Below are positions 22,283 to 33,560 of a DNA stretch of 64,000 nt, piece by piece. Numbering within the stretch: the stretch's first letter is position 1; the number at the start of each line of letters is the position of its first letter. The DNA lies in contig NC_043742.1 of assembly GCF_004337985.1 (NCBI RefSeq), forward strand, positions 4,763,259 through 4,827,258. The letters run 5' to 3'. Origin of the DNA: Pyricularia pennisetigena (lineage: Eukaryota; Ascomycota; Sordariomycetes; Magnaporthales; Pyriculariaceae). A program made the translations under genes and the position numbers. The notes under the pieces were generated by a model. That model did no database searches and had not been told where the DNA came from. It saw nothing but the letters and a program-made list of their open reading frames with translations.

Positions 22283-22749
22283 TCGTCGTCGTCGTCGTTG
22301 GCATCTTGTCAAACAACCATTGGAGCTGCCACTTTTTTTCACTCTCCTTGTTTCGAAAGGGATGCTGGACTCGTCTATTCCTGGCATTCTGGTGCGTGCG
22401 CGCTTTTGTCGAGTCTTACCCAGAGCGGGATGGGCAGGGAGGGTATCTGTTTCATTTTTTATTTTTCCTCGAAGGCGGGACAAGGAAGGCTTGATGAATT
22501 ACAGCCCAGTTTCTCTTTCACAACATCAGCATTGTACTATAGCAGTATACAGAGAAGACAGCATTTGGCATGAGAAATTCCCGGCGTTCTCATTGCTCTT
22601 TGCGAAAACGATTGCTGTTCCATATACCATTGTCGTGTTTCTAGAAAGTCGTAGATTAAAAACACCACCGCACGTCAAAGATGACTTGGAGAAAAGACAA
22701 AACGCGAGCCACAGACTGATTCCCCCTCAGTCGAAATCCACAGCGAAAA
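21580..22749. other. Convergent intergenic gap with 44-nt poly(T)
   Basis: 1.17 kb between the stops of striatin (+) and the finger protein (-). It carries a T44 run followed directly by a (GTC)5 microsatellite. An open frame at 21610-22125 is discussed under rejected items. Confidence 0.5.
22238..22296 (+). repeat. T44 homopolymer plus (GTC)5 microsatellite
   Basis: Uninterrupted T from 22238 to 22281, then five GTC units (22282-22296). This is the longest homopolymer in the window. It is a likely site of length polymorphism, and assembly length may be unreliable. Confidence 0.9.
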
Positions 22750-25700
22750 TCAACCCTGCCACGGATCATTGCAATCCCCAAACCCTGGCATGACAGTGTC
22801 CAGTATTGGTCCCTCGGCGTCGTTTTGTGGCTGGGCGAACTCAGTAGTATGGACTTGCAGGCGATTTGGTGCAGGAGGGAGATTTGTATAGCCGGGACCA
22901 GAAGGACTGAAGGGGGGCGCGTTCGCAAACGCGTAGCTCGGGACGCCAAAGGAATCGTTCTCTGCTGGATAAGCAAACACGGGACCATAGGCTAGGGCTC
23001 TTGCAGCATGACCTGGCTCGACGTGAGGCGCGACCGAGGAGTGAAGGGGTTGGGGTTGCCTCGTGGAGCCTGAAGAAATGGTCGAATCGGACACCGACGG
23101 CGGTCGGCTCTGAACGTTGGTTGGGAAAGTATTTAGATAGCCGCCGGCTATCGGGTTCTGACGTCCTGGGAATGGCCCATCACCCATGTTTGGGAATGGA
23201 GGGCGCGGTGGACTCGGGAGCCAGTTCACCGCATTTATCGGGGGTTGGTTCGGCACAAAACTGACCGGAACGCTACGTGGTAGCAGCGCGGGGGTTGCGA
23301 GTGGTTCGATTTGACGAGATGTAGCTGTTTTCCCGGACTTCTTCAGGGATCTGACTGGCGTTGCGATGGGCCGAGAGGGACTATTCCTTAACGGTCCGTC
23401 CACATACGGGCCCTTCTCGTCTGGAATCTTGGCGCATGCCTTGAGAGTTTCACTGATGTATTCCTGACAGACATCATTGGCAAGACTCGAAGAGTCACCG
23501 GGGTCTAGGCCTTGATAGTAGATTGCATGAAAGCGCGTGTGTAGTTTTGCGCGCAGCGGCGGCCATCCCTCGCCCGTGGGGAGCAGCCCCTTTTCCTGGC
23601 TGTCGAATTTGTTGACGACCTCCTCGAGGCCAACCGGAGGATCAAACTCTAGGATCATGTCAGCCCATGGAATCTCACTGAGAGGTGGCCGATAAAGGGA
23701 GTCTCGAAAAGAGCCACACTTGCCTTGACTTGGAGGGTGCTCATCGTTGGGAAACAGTGTGCGCCACAGGGCAACCCAGCTGTCAACCTTTCGTACGTTG
23801 TCTCGAGCGCAGAGTTGTTCGTCGATATCGCGAGTGATTCCATCCTCTGGGTTGGCAACAGGTTCCTCAATTACAGATTCGCACAAGCTTTGTCGGGGAA
23901 GATTCAGGTGCTGGTCCAGACTCTCGCCGCGGCCCATGTCTTGTTTGCACCGCCTGCATACATATTCCGACGACTGCTTGAGCCCGTGACAGGATTTTAT
24001 ATGACGCCTGGGCACAAAAGGTAAAGCAAAGCACATACACAGTACCACGTCAGTCCACGAGATGGACTAAAACCAATCAAAAGACAGTCGAGGAGCGGGA
24101 AAATACATACTTTAGCAAAGTGATATTCGCAAAGGGTTGCAGCGCGCAGTTGGACCAATCTCTAATGTTGAATCGCAAGGGATTTCGTTTTCTGAATGGG
24201 CAGCTGAATCCAACTCTGTCTCGCTTCGAAAGGTGACGGTCATCCTGCCGGCCTGTGCTGTTGTCTTCTTGGTCTTGGTTGTTGTTTGTGTCATCTTCCG
24301 AATCGTCATCTCCTCGGCGGTTGCTCGATTCGCCGTGTCTCTTTGCACGAGCATGCTTCTTCTGAGTGGCTGATGCAACCGCTGCGTGCGATGGGGCCTG
24401 AGATCCCGAGCCAGAATCATCCAGAGAGTTTTCGCCGCAGTCTGCTGCTATCTTCTCAGCACATGAAATATCATAAAGCTTTTCCTGTATCATGTTGATG
24501 GCTTGTTCAGTGCACCAAGCTGCAGTCATCTTCATCGGCTTCTCGAGATCCTCAAGTACAGCTGTGGGAGTGTGCTCCAGAATGAGGTTGTGGATTGCTT
24601 GGCATAGAACGTCATAGTAGGCATCCCCATAGCTGTCGCAGGCAACGAGCTGCCTAACCGCAATTGATCTTACGGGGCCTTCGGCCTCTGGTGGAGGGCT
24701 TGGTGTGTTGCGCATGCTGAGGGGTGCGGGTGTGGGTGTGGCAGGTGTATTACTCGAAGAGCAAGGGCTTCTAGAGCTCACATCTGCAGTGGCATGTTTG
24801 TCTTGGGAACAGTCTTCACCTGGAACAGGATCAGAGACGCTGAGGAGTCAATGACAAAGTCAGTAATGTAACATTACTTGCCAGGGCCATTGTTCAGGGG
24901 CGATATTCTCACGGATCCAGCGATTTCATGGGCCGAAACGGTAAATTGGCGGAGCCCACCTTGGGCAAGGGATCAACCCGGCTAACCATAGACCGTTCGT
25001 CAGGTGTAAGCGCAAGGAAGCCGGGTGTTGGTCTTCGGGGTGCAATGTTTTTCCACTGAAAGTCCATGCCAGCCTGCATGTGCACCAGTTCAGGCCAGGT
25101 CTCATTGACCAAATAGGTATCGGTGAGGGGGAAAGACTTTGAGTGTGTTGGAAAATGTGCCAAAACATCTGTTGCCATCTGTGTTGAGGCCGCGGACGTG
25201 CCATAATGTTCTGTTTTTGCTCGTTTTACTTCGATGCCCTCGAGCACGAAATCGTCTAGCCGCTCATCAATTGTGTTTTTCCGGCTCGGATTGGGGCTCG
25301 TGTTCCCGGAAGTCATGTTGCTGTCGTTGCCGTAGGAGCACTGTGAGCCGACGTCAAAGGTGGGACTTTCTGGGGTTGTATATAGAGAGCCGAGACTATC
25401 GGACATGGTGTTCGGAAATGTGGATGACCGAGTAGTAGTAGCAGACCCGGTAGAGCTGTCCTGTGATCTTATTGAGTCTGTTCTGTGGGGAGATTGGGAC
25501 CTATTACCATGAGCCGGGAACTCCAAGGACCCCTTCCAGGCATCCTCGGAGCAGTGACCTTTTTTGGACATTGGAGATAGTGTGGTTGAACCTCGTTCAG
25601 GCAAAAGCCCGACTGCTTGTCGTTTCGCCGCCTCGGAAGGTTTGTTCGCGCCCAAGGTATGGTCTGTAAACTCATTCGGTCGGCGTCGGTGGTCAGCGCC

Positions 25701-25751
25701 ATTGCCCCCAAAGAGGCGGCCAAATACAGCCTCATTCTCTTGCGTGGACAT
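22750..25751 (-). CDS. Large disordered protein with degenerate Cys/His zinc finger (fungal family)
   Basis: Exons 24913-25751, 24111-24839 and 22750-24007, with introns of 73 and 103 nt, encode 941 residues. The ATG at 25751 gives MSTQENEAVFG. Residues 1-520 are mostly disordered (Ser/Thr/Pro/Asp) with one conserved helical patch (AVRQLVACDSYGDAYYDVLCQ). The core spans the second intron. It reads FSCPFRKRNPLRF, then LLKRHIKSCHG joined across the intron, then YVCRRCKQDM and LDQHLN, ending in SLCE. This matches the fungal family that carries a CPF..KR(D/N)P block, an (R/K)H finger and a C-x2-C pair. Its function is unknown; it is often called C2H2-like. An alternative 75-nt GC-AG intron (23649-23723) would shorten it to 916 residues. 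The C-terminal 300 residues are Pro/Ser-rich. Confidence 0.8.
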
Positions 25752-28696
25752 TGCCTAGCGGCTGCTGACGACGACCTCAGACTTGAATAGACCAGCAAAT
25801 TTGCGGGCAAGGCTAGCCAGAAAGCCCAGGATAATGGGCCGTTTTGGGAGTAGGGATGTTTTTGAGTGCTTCGTGTAGAAACCGAAATAGATTAAGTTCA
25901 GCTGCTGTTGCCATGAAGGGGTACCAACCTGTCCTTATGGGAGATCAGGGGGGAAAGTAAGGAAAACATTGACAGGGTGGGAGAGAGAAGCATGACTCTA
26001 TCTATGGGGTACACATTCCGAGCGGTTTCTTTCACAAAGTGAGCGATGGTTCGCATATTGCCCAAAGTGTTAACATAGTCGCCTAATAACTGCGTAATAC
26101 TGCATATTTCTTGGCCAACAGGGTCAACAGCCTATTAGTAGAATGATTAACAAAATGCCGTAATAATTGCAACCCAACTAGGGCGGCGGCTCAAAGTGGT
26201 GGCCTATCATCATCAGTGGTCAATCATTGAGCAACGAGAAGATGGTGTGTAGCTGCAACTCAGCCCCAAAACGGTATATGTGTGTGGACAATAACACGAT
26301 TGGTTCAATTTTTGTTGTCTTGGAGGGAGAGATAGGCGGAATGAGCGTCAAAAGAAAAAAAAAAAAAAAAATAAAAAGAAAGGATCAAGCAAGAGACAGC
26401 TGAAGGGTGTCAGCCGACCGATACCATGACGGCGACACGAAATTTCAGCACACGCAGGCCTAGGACTGGACTGGCTCACTTGCTCGCTCCGGCAGTAGTC
26501 TGCCATCCTAGAGCTAACAGTCACGATGTATTTAAGCAAGACCTCCCTCCCTACACTTCTGCTCTTTGAGTCACTTGGACGCGATTTCAAGAATCCTCGG
26601 GTAACCGACAGGTATTGTTTATTGAACTGTAAGCATCTCATATCATCCATTCAGGTTTGATATCAGCCTCGTCAAATACGTTCAGTTCAATTTGAGCAGT
26701 TCCAACTGCTAAAAACAGCAATATAGCCTCCACGCCTGGTCTTCGGCTGCAAATCATGCTTTGCTGGTTGATGCCCAACCCGGTGAGACCGCTGCCAGAG
26801 ACTGTAGTGGCAGCGGGCGACGATCACCATGGATGTAGAAAGTAACCCTCAATCCCAGAGTCTGGACAACAAAGACGCTGCCTAGGTACCTGGGTCTGGT
26901 CGGTACGGTTTGGAGTGTTTTCATTGGTTCAGGCATTGCTGTTTAAACCAGCTTCGAAGTGGGTTTTGGCTGTTTGTAACTGTGATTTCAAGTATTCAAA
27001 TCAACAATGTTGACCGAAGGCCTGAGCATGGCATAAATATCGAGGCCGAGGAGACATGGCTGTCTTCTTCGAGCCTGATTTCTTTGAGTGCGTCCATCGT
27101 ACAAGCCATCCATCATCGACGCGTATGCTGAAGCGGTTTGAACAATCCACCGAAACTACCTATCCAACTATCAATCAAGGTTAGTATGGCATCAGGTATT
27201 GGCCTTAGCCTCTGCGTAAGGACTATGCCTTTCTCGGCTGACAGAATTTCAGACGACCAGCCACCAGGTACCGTAAGGCCAAAGCTATGAGTGGAAGCTC
27301 AGGATCAGGACCAGGATTAGGATCACAAGAGCCGAAGCTCTGGGTTTCGGGATCGGGATCGGGATCGGGATCAGGGTCTGGAAGGACCTCAGGGTTAGGG
27401 TGAGATCCGAAACCCATCGCGGACCTCCCTCCATCCAAGTTCGAAGCTGACCGTGGCTGTGCGTTCCCTTTAGCCAAGCTCATGGGGCCAGCTCTTCCAT
27501 GCTGAACAAGCAGGTGTACTATGTCAACACATATCAAGATCGCCTATTGCAAGGATGTTCTTTGAGCGAAGACGAAAGTAAAGCAAGGATGACGCGCAAG
27601 CTGGACGCATTTGACAGACGTTTCCAGGGGCGGTGATGAAAATGAATAGATGGGTGAAATTCTAAGGGACGAACGGGACCGATGAATCGTGCTAAGGCAG
27701 TAATCTAGATCAGGGCCCCACAAGTTGACTGTGGCTCGTCTGTAGAATCACCGCGCGCCTCATTCATCACGTGGTGTGGCTAATGATCGTCCTCGGACCA
27801 AGTTGTCTGATCAACTTTGGTGAACTTCAACATTCGAGATTGAGATGGCATCGCCCGCAGATATCGCATTTCGCAGCAGAGGCCGATACAACAATTGCAA
27901 GATGGCCGAAAGATGTCCTGATGCTTTCTTTTCGAGCCCAACCTAGCAGCATTGTCCCCAGAGCGTCACTTAGCATCCTGATGGCTAAACGAGGTGTTTC
28001 TGGCAATCGCAGCTGCTTGCTTTATTCCAAGGGAAAATAGCTTCGCTTCTCCTTGCACCCTTTTGACTTCCATTCTCACCAGCACAACATTGCCCCTTCT
28101 AGATGAGCAGATGCCTGCCCATCAATCTGGACCCTTTCTACTTTCCATATTGTCTTGTTTCGTCTCACACAAACACCCGCTTCGCCGCAGCCGGCCGAAG
28201 GCATCACGGCAGTCAGCCTCGTGCGAGTGCACGCCCCCTTTCCTCTACCAAATGTTTACCTAATCAGAGGATACAAGCATCACATCATTGTCCCCACAAT
28301 TCCTGACTCGACCCCCACCCACGCGAAAGACAGCTATCTCTGACGAGCTGCACTGCTTGCAGAGGTAGAGAGGCAGAGCTGGGCGCGCGTTGTAAAACTA
28401 CGACAGACTACGAGAGCCTTTGACTTGCACTGGATTTTCAGCCTTCTGAATTTTCCGACTCGTCACCATTCACGAACCCGACAAACCTAAGCACGCTCCA
28501 CGCGCGAATAGCCTCAACCCCAACGGCGCATTCACATATCGCCAAGTGCAGCACATTTTTCATTCATTCATTTGTTTTTTTTTTTTTTTCTCAGCCTGCC
28601 TTGCTTGATTCAGCGCATTTATTCAGACGCGTCTGAAGCTCAACCGCAACCACTGTATTCACCCGTGCAACCCACATCGCGTCCCGCACCACCAAA
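25752..28696. other. 2.9-kb divergent intergenic region upstream of H2A.Z
   Basis: No coding frame with splice or composition support was found on either strand. It holds an A17 run (26355-26371), a (CGGGAT)4 array (27348-27371) beside a TTAGGG-like motif (27391-27400), and a T-rich tract near 28575-28590 close to the H2A.Z transcript. The 3' part (about 28020-28690) is pyrimidine-rich and probably promoter and leader. Confidence 0.5.
27348..27371 (+). repeat. (CGGGAT)4 hexanucleotide repeat
   Basis: Four perfect units lie within a longer imperfect GGATCAGGA/GGGATC tract (about 27298-27380). A single TTAGGG-like motif follows at 27391. On the minus strand the array would encode Asp-Pro repeats in a 104-codon open frame that I do not believe is a gene. 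Confidence 0.8.
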
Positions 28697-29750
28697 ATGG
28701 CAGGCGGCAAGGGAAAGTCTTCGGGCGGCAAGAGTTCTGGTGGGAAGACATCGGGCGAGGGGCCCAAAAAGCAACAATCGCACTCTGCTCGCGCAGGACT
28801 TCAGGTAAGTTGAATCATATTTCAGTGCATCATCGATGAATTCATTGTCTGCATTTCTTTGCTTGTTGTGTTTCGCGTCACCTTGGAGCTTCGATGTCAC
28901 CGACGACCTCAGTCATCGCACCACATCCGTCCATCCCACAAGACCATTCCGAACTGCCTCGCGATACTCAGACGGACCATTACGTTCTTCAGCTATCCCG
29001 ATAGACTCGACGGCATCGCCATCAAAATGCGCGCTTTGGCATCTATCTGATGGAGCTTGCGCGCGCACATTTTCGACCTGAGGCTGTTTGGCTTTGGAAA
29101 CTGGGCGGAAGCTTGCCACGACGCGTTCGTCGAACAAAATAAAATGTCTTGCCCCGCCACGAATGCAACAAGCACCTCTTACACGGCCATCATTCCAAAC
29201 CAACCCGACCCGTCATGGCCTGCGTGCGGCGCATCGCAGCTCGGACTCGAGCATCTATCTACTTGCCTGATTTTTACATGTGACTGTTTGGGCGGCCATC
29301 AACTAATGCTGGAATCTGCGCTTTCAGTTCCCATGTGGTCGTGTCAAGCGTTTTCTGAAGCAAAACACTCAGAACAAGATGCGCGTTGGCGCCAAGGCTG
29401 CTGTATACGTCACCGCCGTTCTTGAATACTTGACCGCGGAGGTTTTGGAGCTCGCGGGGGTAAGTTGCCTCTCTTGTTGGGCCATGTCAACCCACCCAAG
29501 CTCTTGTCCCTTACAAAAGGGCAAGTGTGCGCAGCAGCTAACGTTAGACTCTACAATACAGAACGCCGCGAAGGATCTAAAGGTCAAGAGAATCACTCCC
29601 CGTCACCTACAGCTTGCCATTCGTGGTGACGAGGAGCTGGACACACTTATCCGTGCGACGATTGCGTTTGGTGGCGTACTGCCACACATCAACCGGGCGC
29701 TGCTGCTCAAAGTAGAACAGAAGAAGAAGAACAAGCAGATCGAGGCCTAA
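28697..29750 (+). CDS. htz1: Histone variant H2A.Z
   Basis: Three exons (28697-28804, 29328-29459, 29562-29750) encode 142 residues. The protein begins [17 protein letters not shown], an acetylatable Gly/Lys tail. It continues [19 protein letters not shown] and the histone fold ([24 protein letters not shown]). It then has H2A.Z-specific features: [12 protein letters not shown] with the extended acidic patch, [16 protein letters not shown], and a short Lys-rich tail ending NKQIEA. It differs from canonical H2A at the docking domain and C-terminus. It replaces H2A at promoters through SWR1. Intron 1 is 523 nt, about six times the usual length in this window; intron 2 is 102 nt. Both joins are phase 0. 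Confidence 0.97.
28805..29327 (+). other. Long first intron of H2A.Z (523 nt)
   Basis: GTAAGT donor, CTAATG branch-like sequence about 22 nt before a TTTCAG acceptor. It interrupts the gene between the N-terminal tail and the histone fold. No snoRNA boxes or separate ORF could be supported inside it. Confidence 0.9.
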
Positions 29751-30626
29751 GACACTGAGTGTCAGGAGCGTGCGTGCTTTTTGTGGTTGTTCTTGTCGGC
29801 TGTTTTACACACTTGATACTTGGGCTGGTTTGGGTTTGGGTCTCGTCCCTTTTTTTTCTTTTTTTCTTTTTTTTTTTTGGTCTCTTATCTCCTTATTTTT
29901 ATGCTATGGTCGGATTGTGGGAAACCATTCTTCCATTGTTTGGTGTACAAAGGGTAATAGGCAGCCCGCGGCTGCCATGGGGACTGTTATACCGGTTATG
30001 AAAGCATGTGTGCTCATCTCCATACCCACTGTGCCACTGATGTGATCGTTGGTTCTAGCAAGGATTGAGAATTTTATTCAGGCGTTCAACCAGCGGCTGA
30101 CCACGCTTCCCGGAGCTGCCTGGCGGGGACTTCGATAGCCTCGTCTCGTCAGTTGCACATGAGAGCATGGAACTGGCCGGGATGCACTTGGGTTGGTACT
30201 AAACATACTCTCTTTGACCAAATGTTCAGGATGTGTTCGTTCATTCATGCAAACCTTGGCTGGGACCTGCCTGATCTAGGCGGACCAACGTTGTGGCGAT
30301 CCCAGAGGTACTCTAGCTTTTCAGGATTTTTGTTCTGGGAACAAGAGGACAGGGACCATTGACTACCTTTATCCTGTCAGATAACGGAATGATGGTTTCA
30401 TTCTGGGATATCACGTGGTTCAAATCAGTGATAGCAAACACCGCTCGCTCACAGGGGCAAGGAAGCAAAGAAAAAAAAAACACTTGTTCCTTCCCCGTTG
30501 TCCCTTGTTCCCGGTATATGTTGAATCCTGCTTGGAGACGTTGCTCGATTTGACGATTCAAGACCCCTGGTTAGGCTGGACAAATCTGTCGGTTTTCAGT
30601 GACTTGACATGGCTGGTACTTCTGGC

Positions 30627-30671
<45 letters not shown>

Positions 30672-31409
30672 GACTAGGTTCAGTTGGAACTCCATCCATT
30701 CTGCCCAGTAACTGGTGCACAATGAGCCTTTTGTCATTTTTGCCACACCCCTGTCGCTTAATCCTCACTCGGGCCTCCTTCCTGTCGTTCTCCCAGTGGC
30801 TCCAGAGAGGCATCGGTGCAATCGTCGCCCAGAAGAAAAAGGTTTAGCCCAACCCGGTTTTGTCAGCCATGGCTGCTCAAGATCGACAGCGCTGGGGAAC
30901 AGAATAAACCAGACAGGCGGTGGCGATGTAGTCCGAAAACCCCCGTCTTCAAAACGTGCGTATGCTTCGACTACACCAGTGCATGGGGCGCATTGTTCAA
31001 CAGCAGCCAGCTGCTCAGATACAATCGCTTCTCGGGCGAGCGAGGCGTTAAGCAATCTGTTCCCTTTCAATATTTGAGAAGTGGGCCGATGCCATCCAAG
31101 AAATGGACGACAAATCCTGGCGAATTGTGGTCGATGGGCAAAGATAATCCCGCAGGCTAACCAGCGGGTAAGCAGAATGTATACTGTAACATGTCGTTTT
31201 GTGTATTTAGTTTGTGCCTCAAAGGATTTTTTCGAGGCTGTCGTCAACCTGGAATCTTTCGCGTCTTTTGCAGCCTGTCGACAGCCACCGTGGTTGACTG
31301 TTCGATGTTGCAAATTGATTGATTCGGGCATATCGTGGTTTGATAAACAGGAAACCATATCATTTCACAAGTCATCGACCTCGACAGCACATCTCTTTGT
31401 CGTCCACTG
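29751..31409. other. Convergent intergenic region with T41 run
   Basis: 1.66 kb between the stops of H2A.Z (+) and the NMNAT-like gene (-). T-rich tracts occur at about 29850-29880 and a T41 run at 30629-30669. No credible coding exon was found. Confidence 0.5.
30629..30669 (+). repeat. T41 homopolymer
   Basis: Uninterrupted run of 41 T in a convergent intergenic gap. Confidence 0.9.
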
Positions 31410-32423
31410 CTATTCAGACTCTTGGTAGAGTCTCTCGTCTTTTACCCAAGCAGCCACCCTCGGGGGAACCAACTCCCTGAGCCGGGCCCAGTCCCCTTTA
31501 GAGGCAGCTTCTCTCGCAGATGTGCTGCTGACGAGACCCTGTGCGTCCCCAGCCTCGGCAACTTCGATGCGACTCGCCCACTCCTTCAGCCCGCCGGCCT
31601 GCTCGAGAGCGTCCCCGTGCGTGACTTTCTCGAGGTACGCCAGCTGATCCTCCCTGCCGCCCCAGTCGGCGTCCGCACGGAGCGTCAGGCGCATCCTCGC
31701 GCGCCCGAACAACGGCGACAGCGCCTCTCGGATCCCATTCACAGCCTCTCCGTTTTCCGCAGTCCGGGAGTAGTACTTGGGGTTGAACAGCCTGATCAGG
31801 GTGTCGTAACCGATGAGAAAAACCTGCTCCACGGGGTGCCTCCCCGCCCGGGGCGGCTCGAACGCTGTCTCCTCGACCGCCGCAAGGGCCGCGCTCTTGT
31901 CGTGAAAGTACGGGAGCGTTGTCAAGGCCAGGTCGATGCCGAACCTATGGCCGTCATGATCGCCGCCGCCGTCAGAAGCGTCATCCGCGCCCGCATCGTC
32001 GTCGCCAGCGAGCTCCTCGTAAACGTCCTGGGCTAGGGCGTTCATCATAGCTAGCCGCTGCTCGAACGAGGCCGGCTTCGGGGCCTTGTCTGCATTGTTG
32101 ACGGCCAGGAGCAGCACCAGCCTGGTGTGCCGCATGTCTTCGGTGCTGCGGATCGCGCTCGTGGCCATCTGCATGTGCGCCCTGGTCGGCGGGTTGAAGG
32201 AGGCGTCCAGGACGACGACGCGCCTCGGCAGACGCGGTTTGCTCCTGTTTGCCGTGTCGACATCGCCGTTGCTGCTGGTTGTGGCGCGGGGTACATCTTG
32301 TGGTAGCGGCGAGCCTGCATCGTGGCGCGGAGCTTCACACAATATCTGCAGCTGATCCTGGGATGAACGGAACCTATCTAGCCCGTCTTTGAAGAAGTCA
32401 AGGGCCTTGACGTGGGGAGACAT
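31410..32423 (-). CDS. Nicotinamide mononucleotide adenylyltransferase-like protein (Pof1 type)
   Basis: Single exon of 337 residues from the ATG at 32423 (MSPHVKAL). A second in-frame ATG at 32456 would add 11 residues, while the longer open frame starts only at TTG. The nucleotidylyltransferase Rossmann motif is clear, VVVLDASFNPPTRAH at about residues 69-83, with the (F/Y)NPPT-x-x-H ATP-binding signature. The second family motif SSTSAR occurs at about 299. A hydrophobic strand (TRLVLLLAVNNADK) and LIGYDTLIRLFNPKYY, typical of the NMNAT substrate pocket, lie between. A Asp/Gly/Ala-rich insert (about residues 140-165) interrupts the domain. The N-terminal helix FFKDGLDRFRSSQDQ is shared with fungal Pof1-like proteins. 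The expected role is NAD synthesis or salvage; substrate specificity is inferred. Confidence 0.87.
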   Translation of the reverse strand: MSPHVKALDFFKDGLDRFRSSQDQLQILCEAPRHDAGSPLPQDVPRATTSSNGDVDTANRSKPRLPRRVVVLDASFNPPTRAHMQMATSAIRSTEDMRHTRLVLLLAVNNADKAPKPASFEQRLAMMNALAQDVYEELAGDDDAGADDASDGGGDHDGHRFGIDLALTTLPYFHDKSAALAAVEETAFEPPRAGRHPVEQVFLIGYDTLIRLFNPKYYSRTAENGEAVNGIREALSPLFGRARMRLTLRADADWGGREDQLAYLEKVTHGDALEQAGGLKEWASRIEVAEAGDAQGLVSSTSAREAASKGDWARLRELVPPRVAAWVKDERLYQESE

Positions 32424-32812
32424 TTTGCCACGTGCGAGACGGGATGGAGAACGCATCAAACTATAGTCATACGCTTTCACCCAAAGATGAGACGCACTGT
32501 AAGCACGAGGAAATTCCAAAGAGGAGAAACAACCCCTACTTGTATTTTTTTTTTTTTTTTTTTTTGTGAGTTGAACATGAGAGCGGACGTGAAGCGATAT
32601 CTCAGGTGGAGCTGGGGGAGGAATTACCTGCTCGGCTTATGTAAACAAGAAAACATACTTTGGGTAGGTACTCTAACTGCCATCGCAGTCCTGTGCCTCC
32701 CGAAAATACGCAACCAGGGGGATTTCGTCTCATATTGTAGCAAACTCTTGGTATGTCAAAACACCCAAGATGCAGGGCACCAAAAAAGGAAAAGGACAAA
32801 AATTTAATTGAT
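32424..32812. other. Short intergenic gap, NMNAT-like promoter
   Basis: 389 nt between the NMNAT-like start and the 3' end of the tRNA gene, with a T21 run at 32545-32565. On the minus strand the tRNA precedes A-rich DNA (TTTTT on that strand near 32797-32803), which suits Pol III termination. Confidence 0.5.
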
Positions 32813-32901
32813 TCCCCCGAACCGGAGTCGAGCCGGTGACCTTCTGATTACAACCGAGCGAATTACAGTCAGACGTGATGAACCAACTACACCATCAGGG
32901 G
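32813..32901 (-). tRNA. tRNA-Tyr (anticodon GTA) with 14-nt intron
   Basis: On the minus strand the 7-bp acceptor stem CCCCTGA/TCGGGGG (one T-G pair) frames a cloverleaf. The D arm has an A box TGGTGTAGTTGG. The anticodon stem TCTGA/TCAGA is perfect, with loop C-T-GTA-A, and the T stem ACCGG/CCGGT is perfect. The 21-nt loop becomes a normal 7-nt loop if 14 nt (32849-32862) are removed after position 37, the canonical site; eukaryotic tRNA-Tyr genes characteristically have introns. C1-G72 and discriminator A73 (32813) are the tyrosine identity elements of eukaryotes. Oddities are C instead of T at position 54 of the T loop (CTCGACT) and a T-T mismatch at 13-22. The anticodon is at 32864-32866. 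Mature length is 75 nt before CCA. Confidence 0.92.
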
Positions 32902-33560
32902 TTTGAACTTGCTGATCAGTCCGCACGTTGCTACTATGTTCGGAATCTGGAAGGGGTGAGGGGTCGATACGAGGTCAGAATCTCGCAACCCCACCTTTGG
33001 TGCAACAGACAGTACCTACCCACCATTGTCACAATATCAATTACTGTGTACAGTAGGAACAATCATCAACATCGCATACACATGGCAAATTCCGTCCTCT
33101 TCAACGCTTTCTCCTTTTTTATTTTTTTTGTTGCTTTTGGTTTGATACTAATGTTCGTAATCCGGTATTTCACTCGTATTCGACCAGGCCTACTTATCTA
33201 CGTAGTCCCTGTTTCGTGTGCGCCCATACTTTGTGTTCTTGACTCGGCAGACCCCAGGTGTTGCCAGTGTCTTGCTTTTTTTTTTTTCTTTTTTTTTTTT
33301 CAACATAGGTATCATGTATCATCATAACAGCGTGTTGATCCGATTCCAAATCCGACCTTTTCCCACCTCATCCCTGGATTTCGTCTTCGATTCCCCATTC
33401 CCCATTTTCACTCACCTCGTATACCGATATAGCTTTGTATACTACAGCCTAAGAAAAAGTGTGTACATGCGCTTGAAGAGACTGCCTGCAATGGTTGCGA
33501 TGAAAAACACAAAACCAAAAATAGAATCTAAGAAATTAACAAGAAAACAACAAATCGCTC
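32902..33560. other. Intergenic, no gene seen
   Basis: 659 nt between the tRNA 5' end and the stop of the F-box gene. T-rich around 33110-33130 and 33278-33300. It should include the F-box 3' UTR. Confidence 0.5.

Noticed and set aside
27223..27537. 104-codon minus frame with Asp-Pro repeats
   Set aside because: The repeats come from a hexanucleotide microsatellite, and the flanks show no coding pattern or splice signals.
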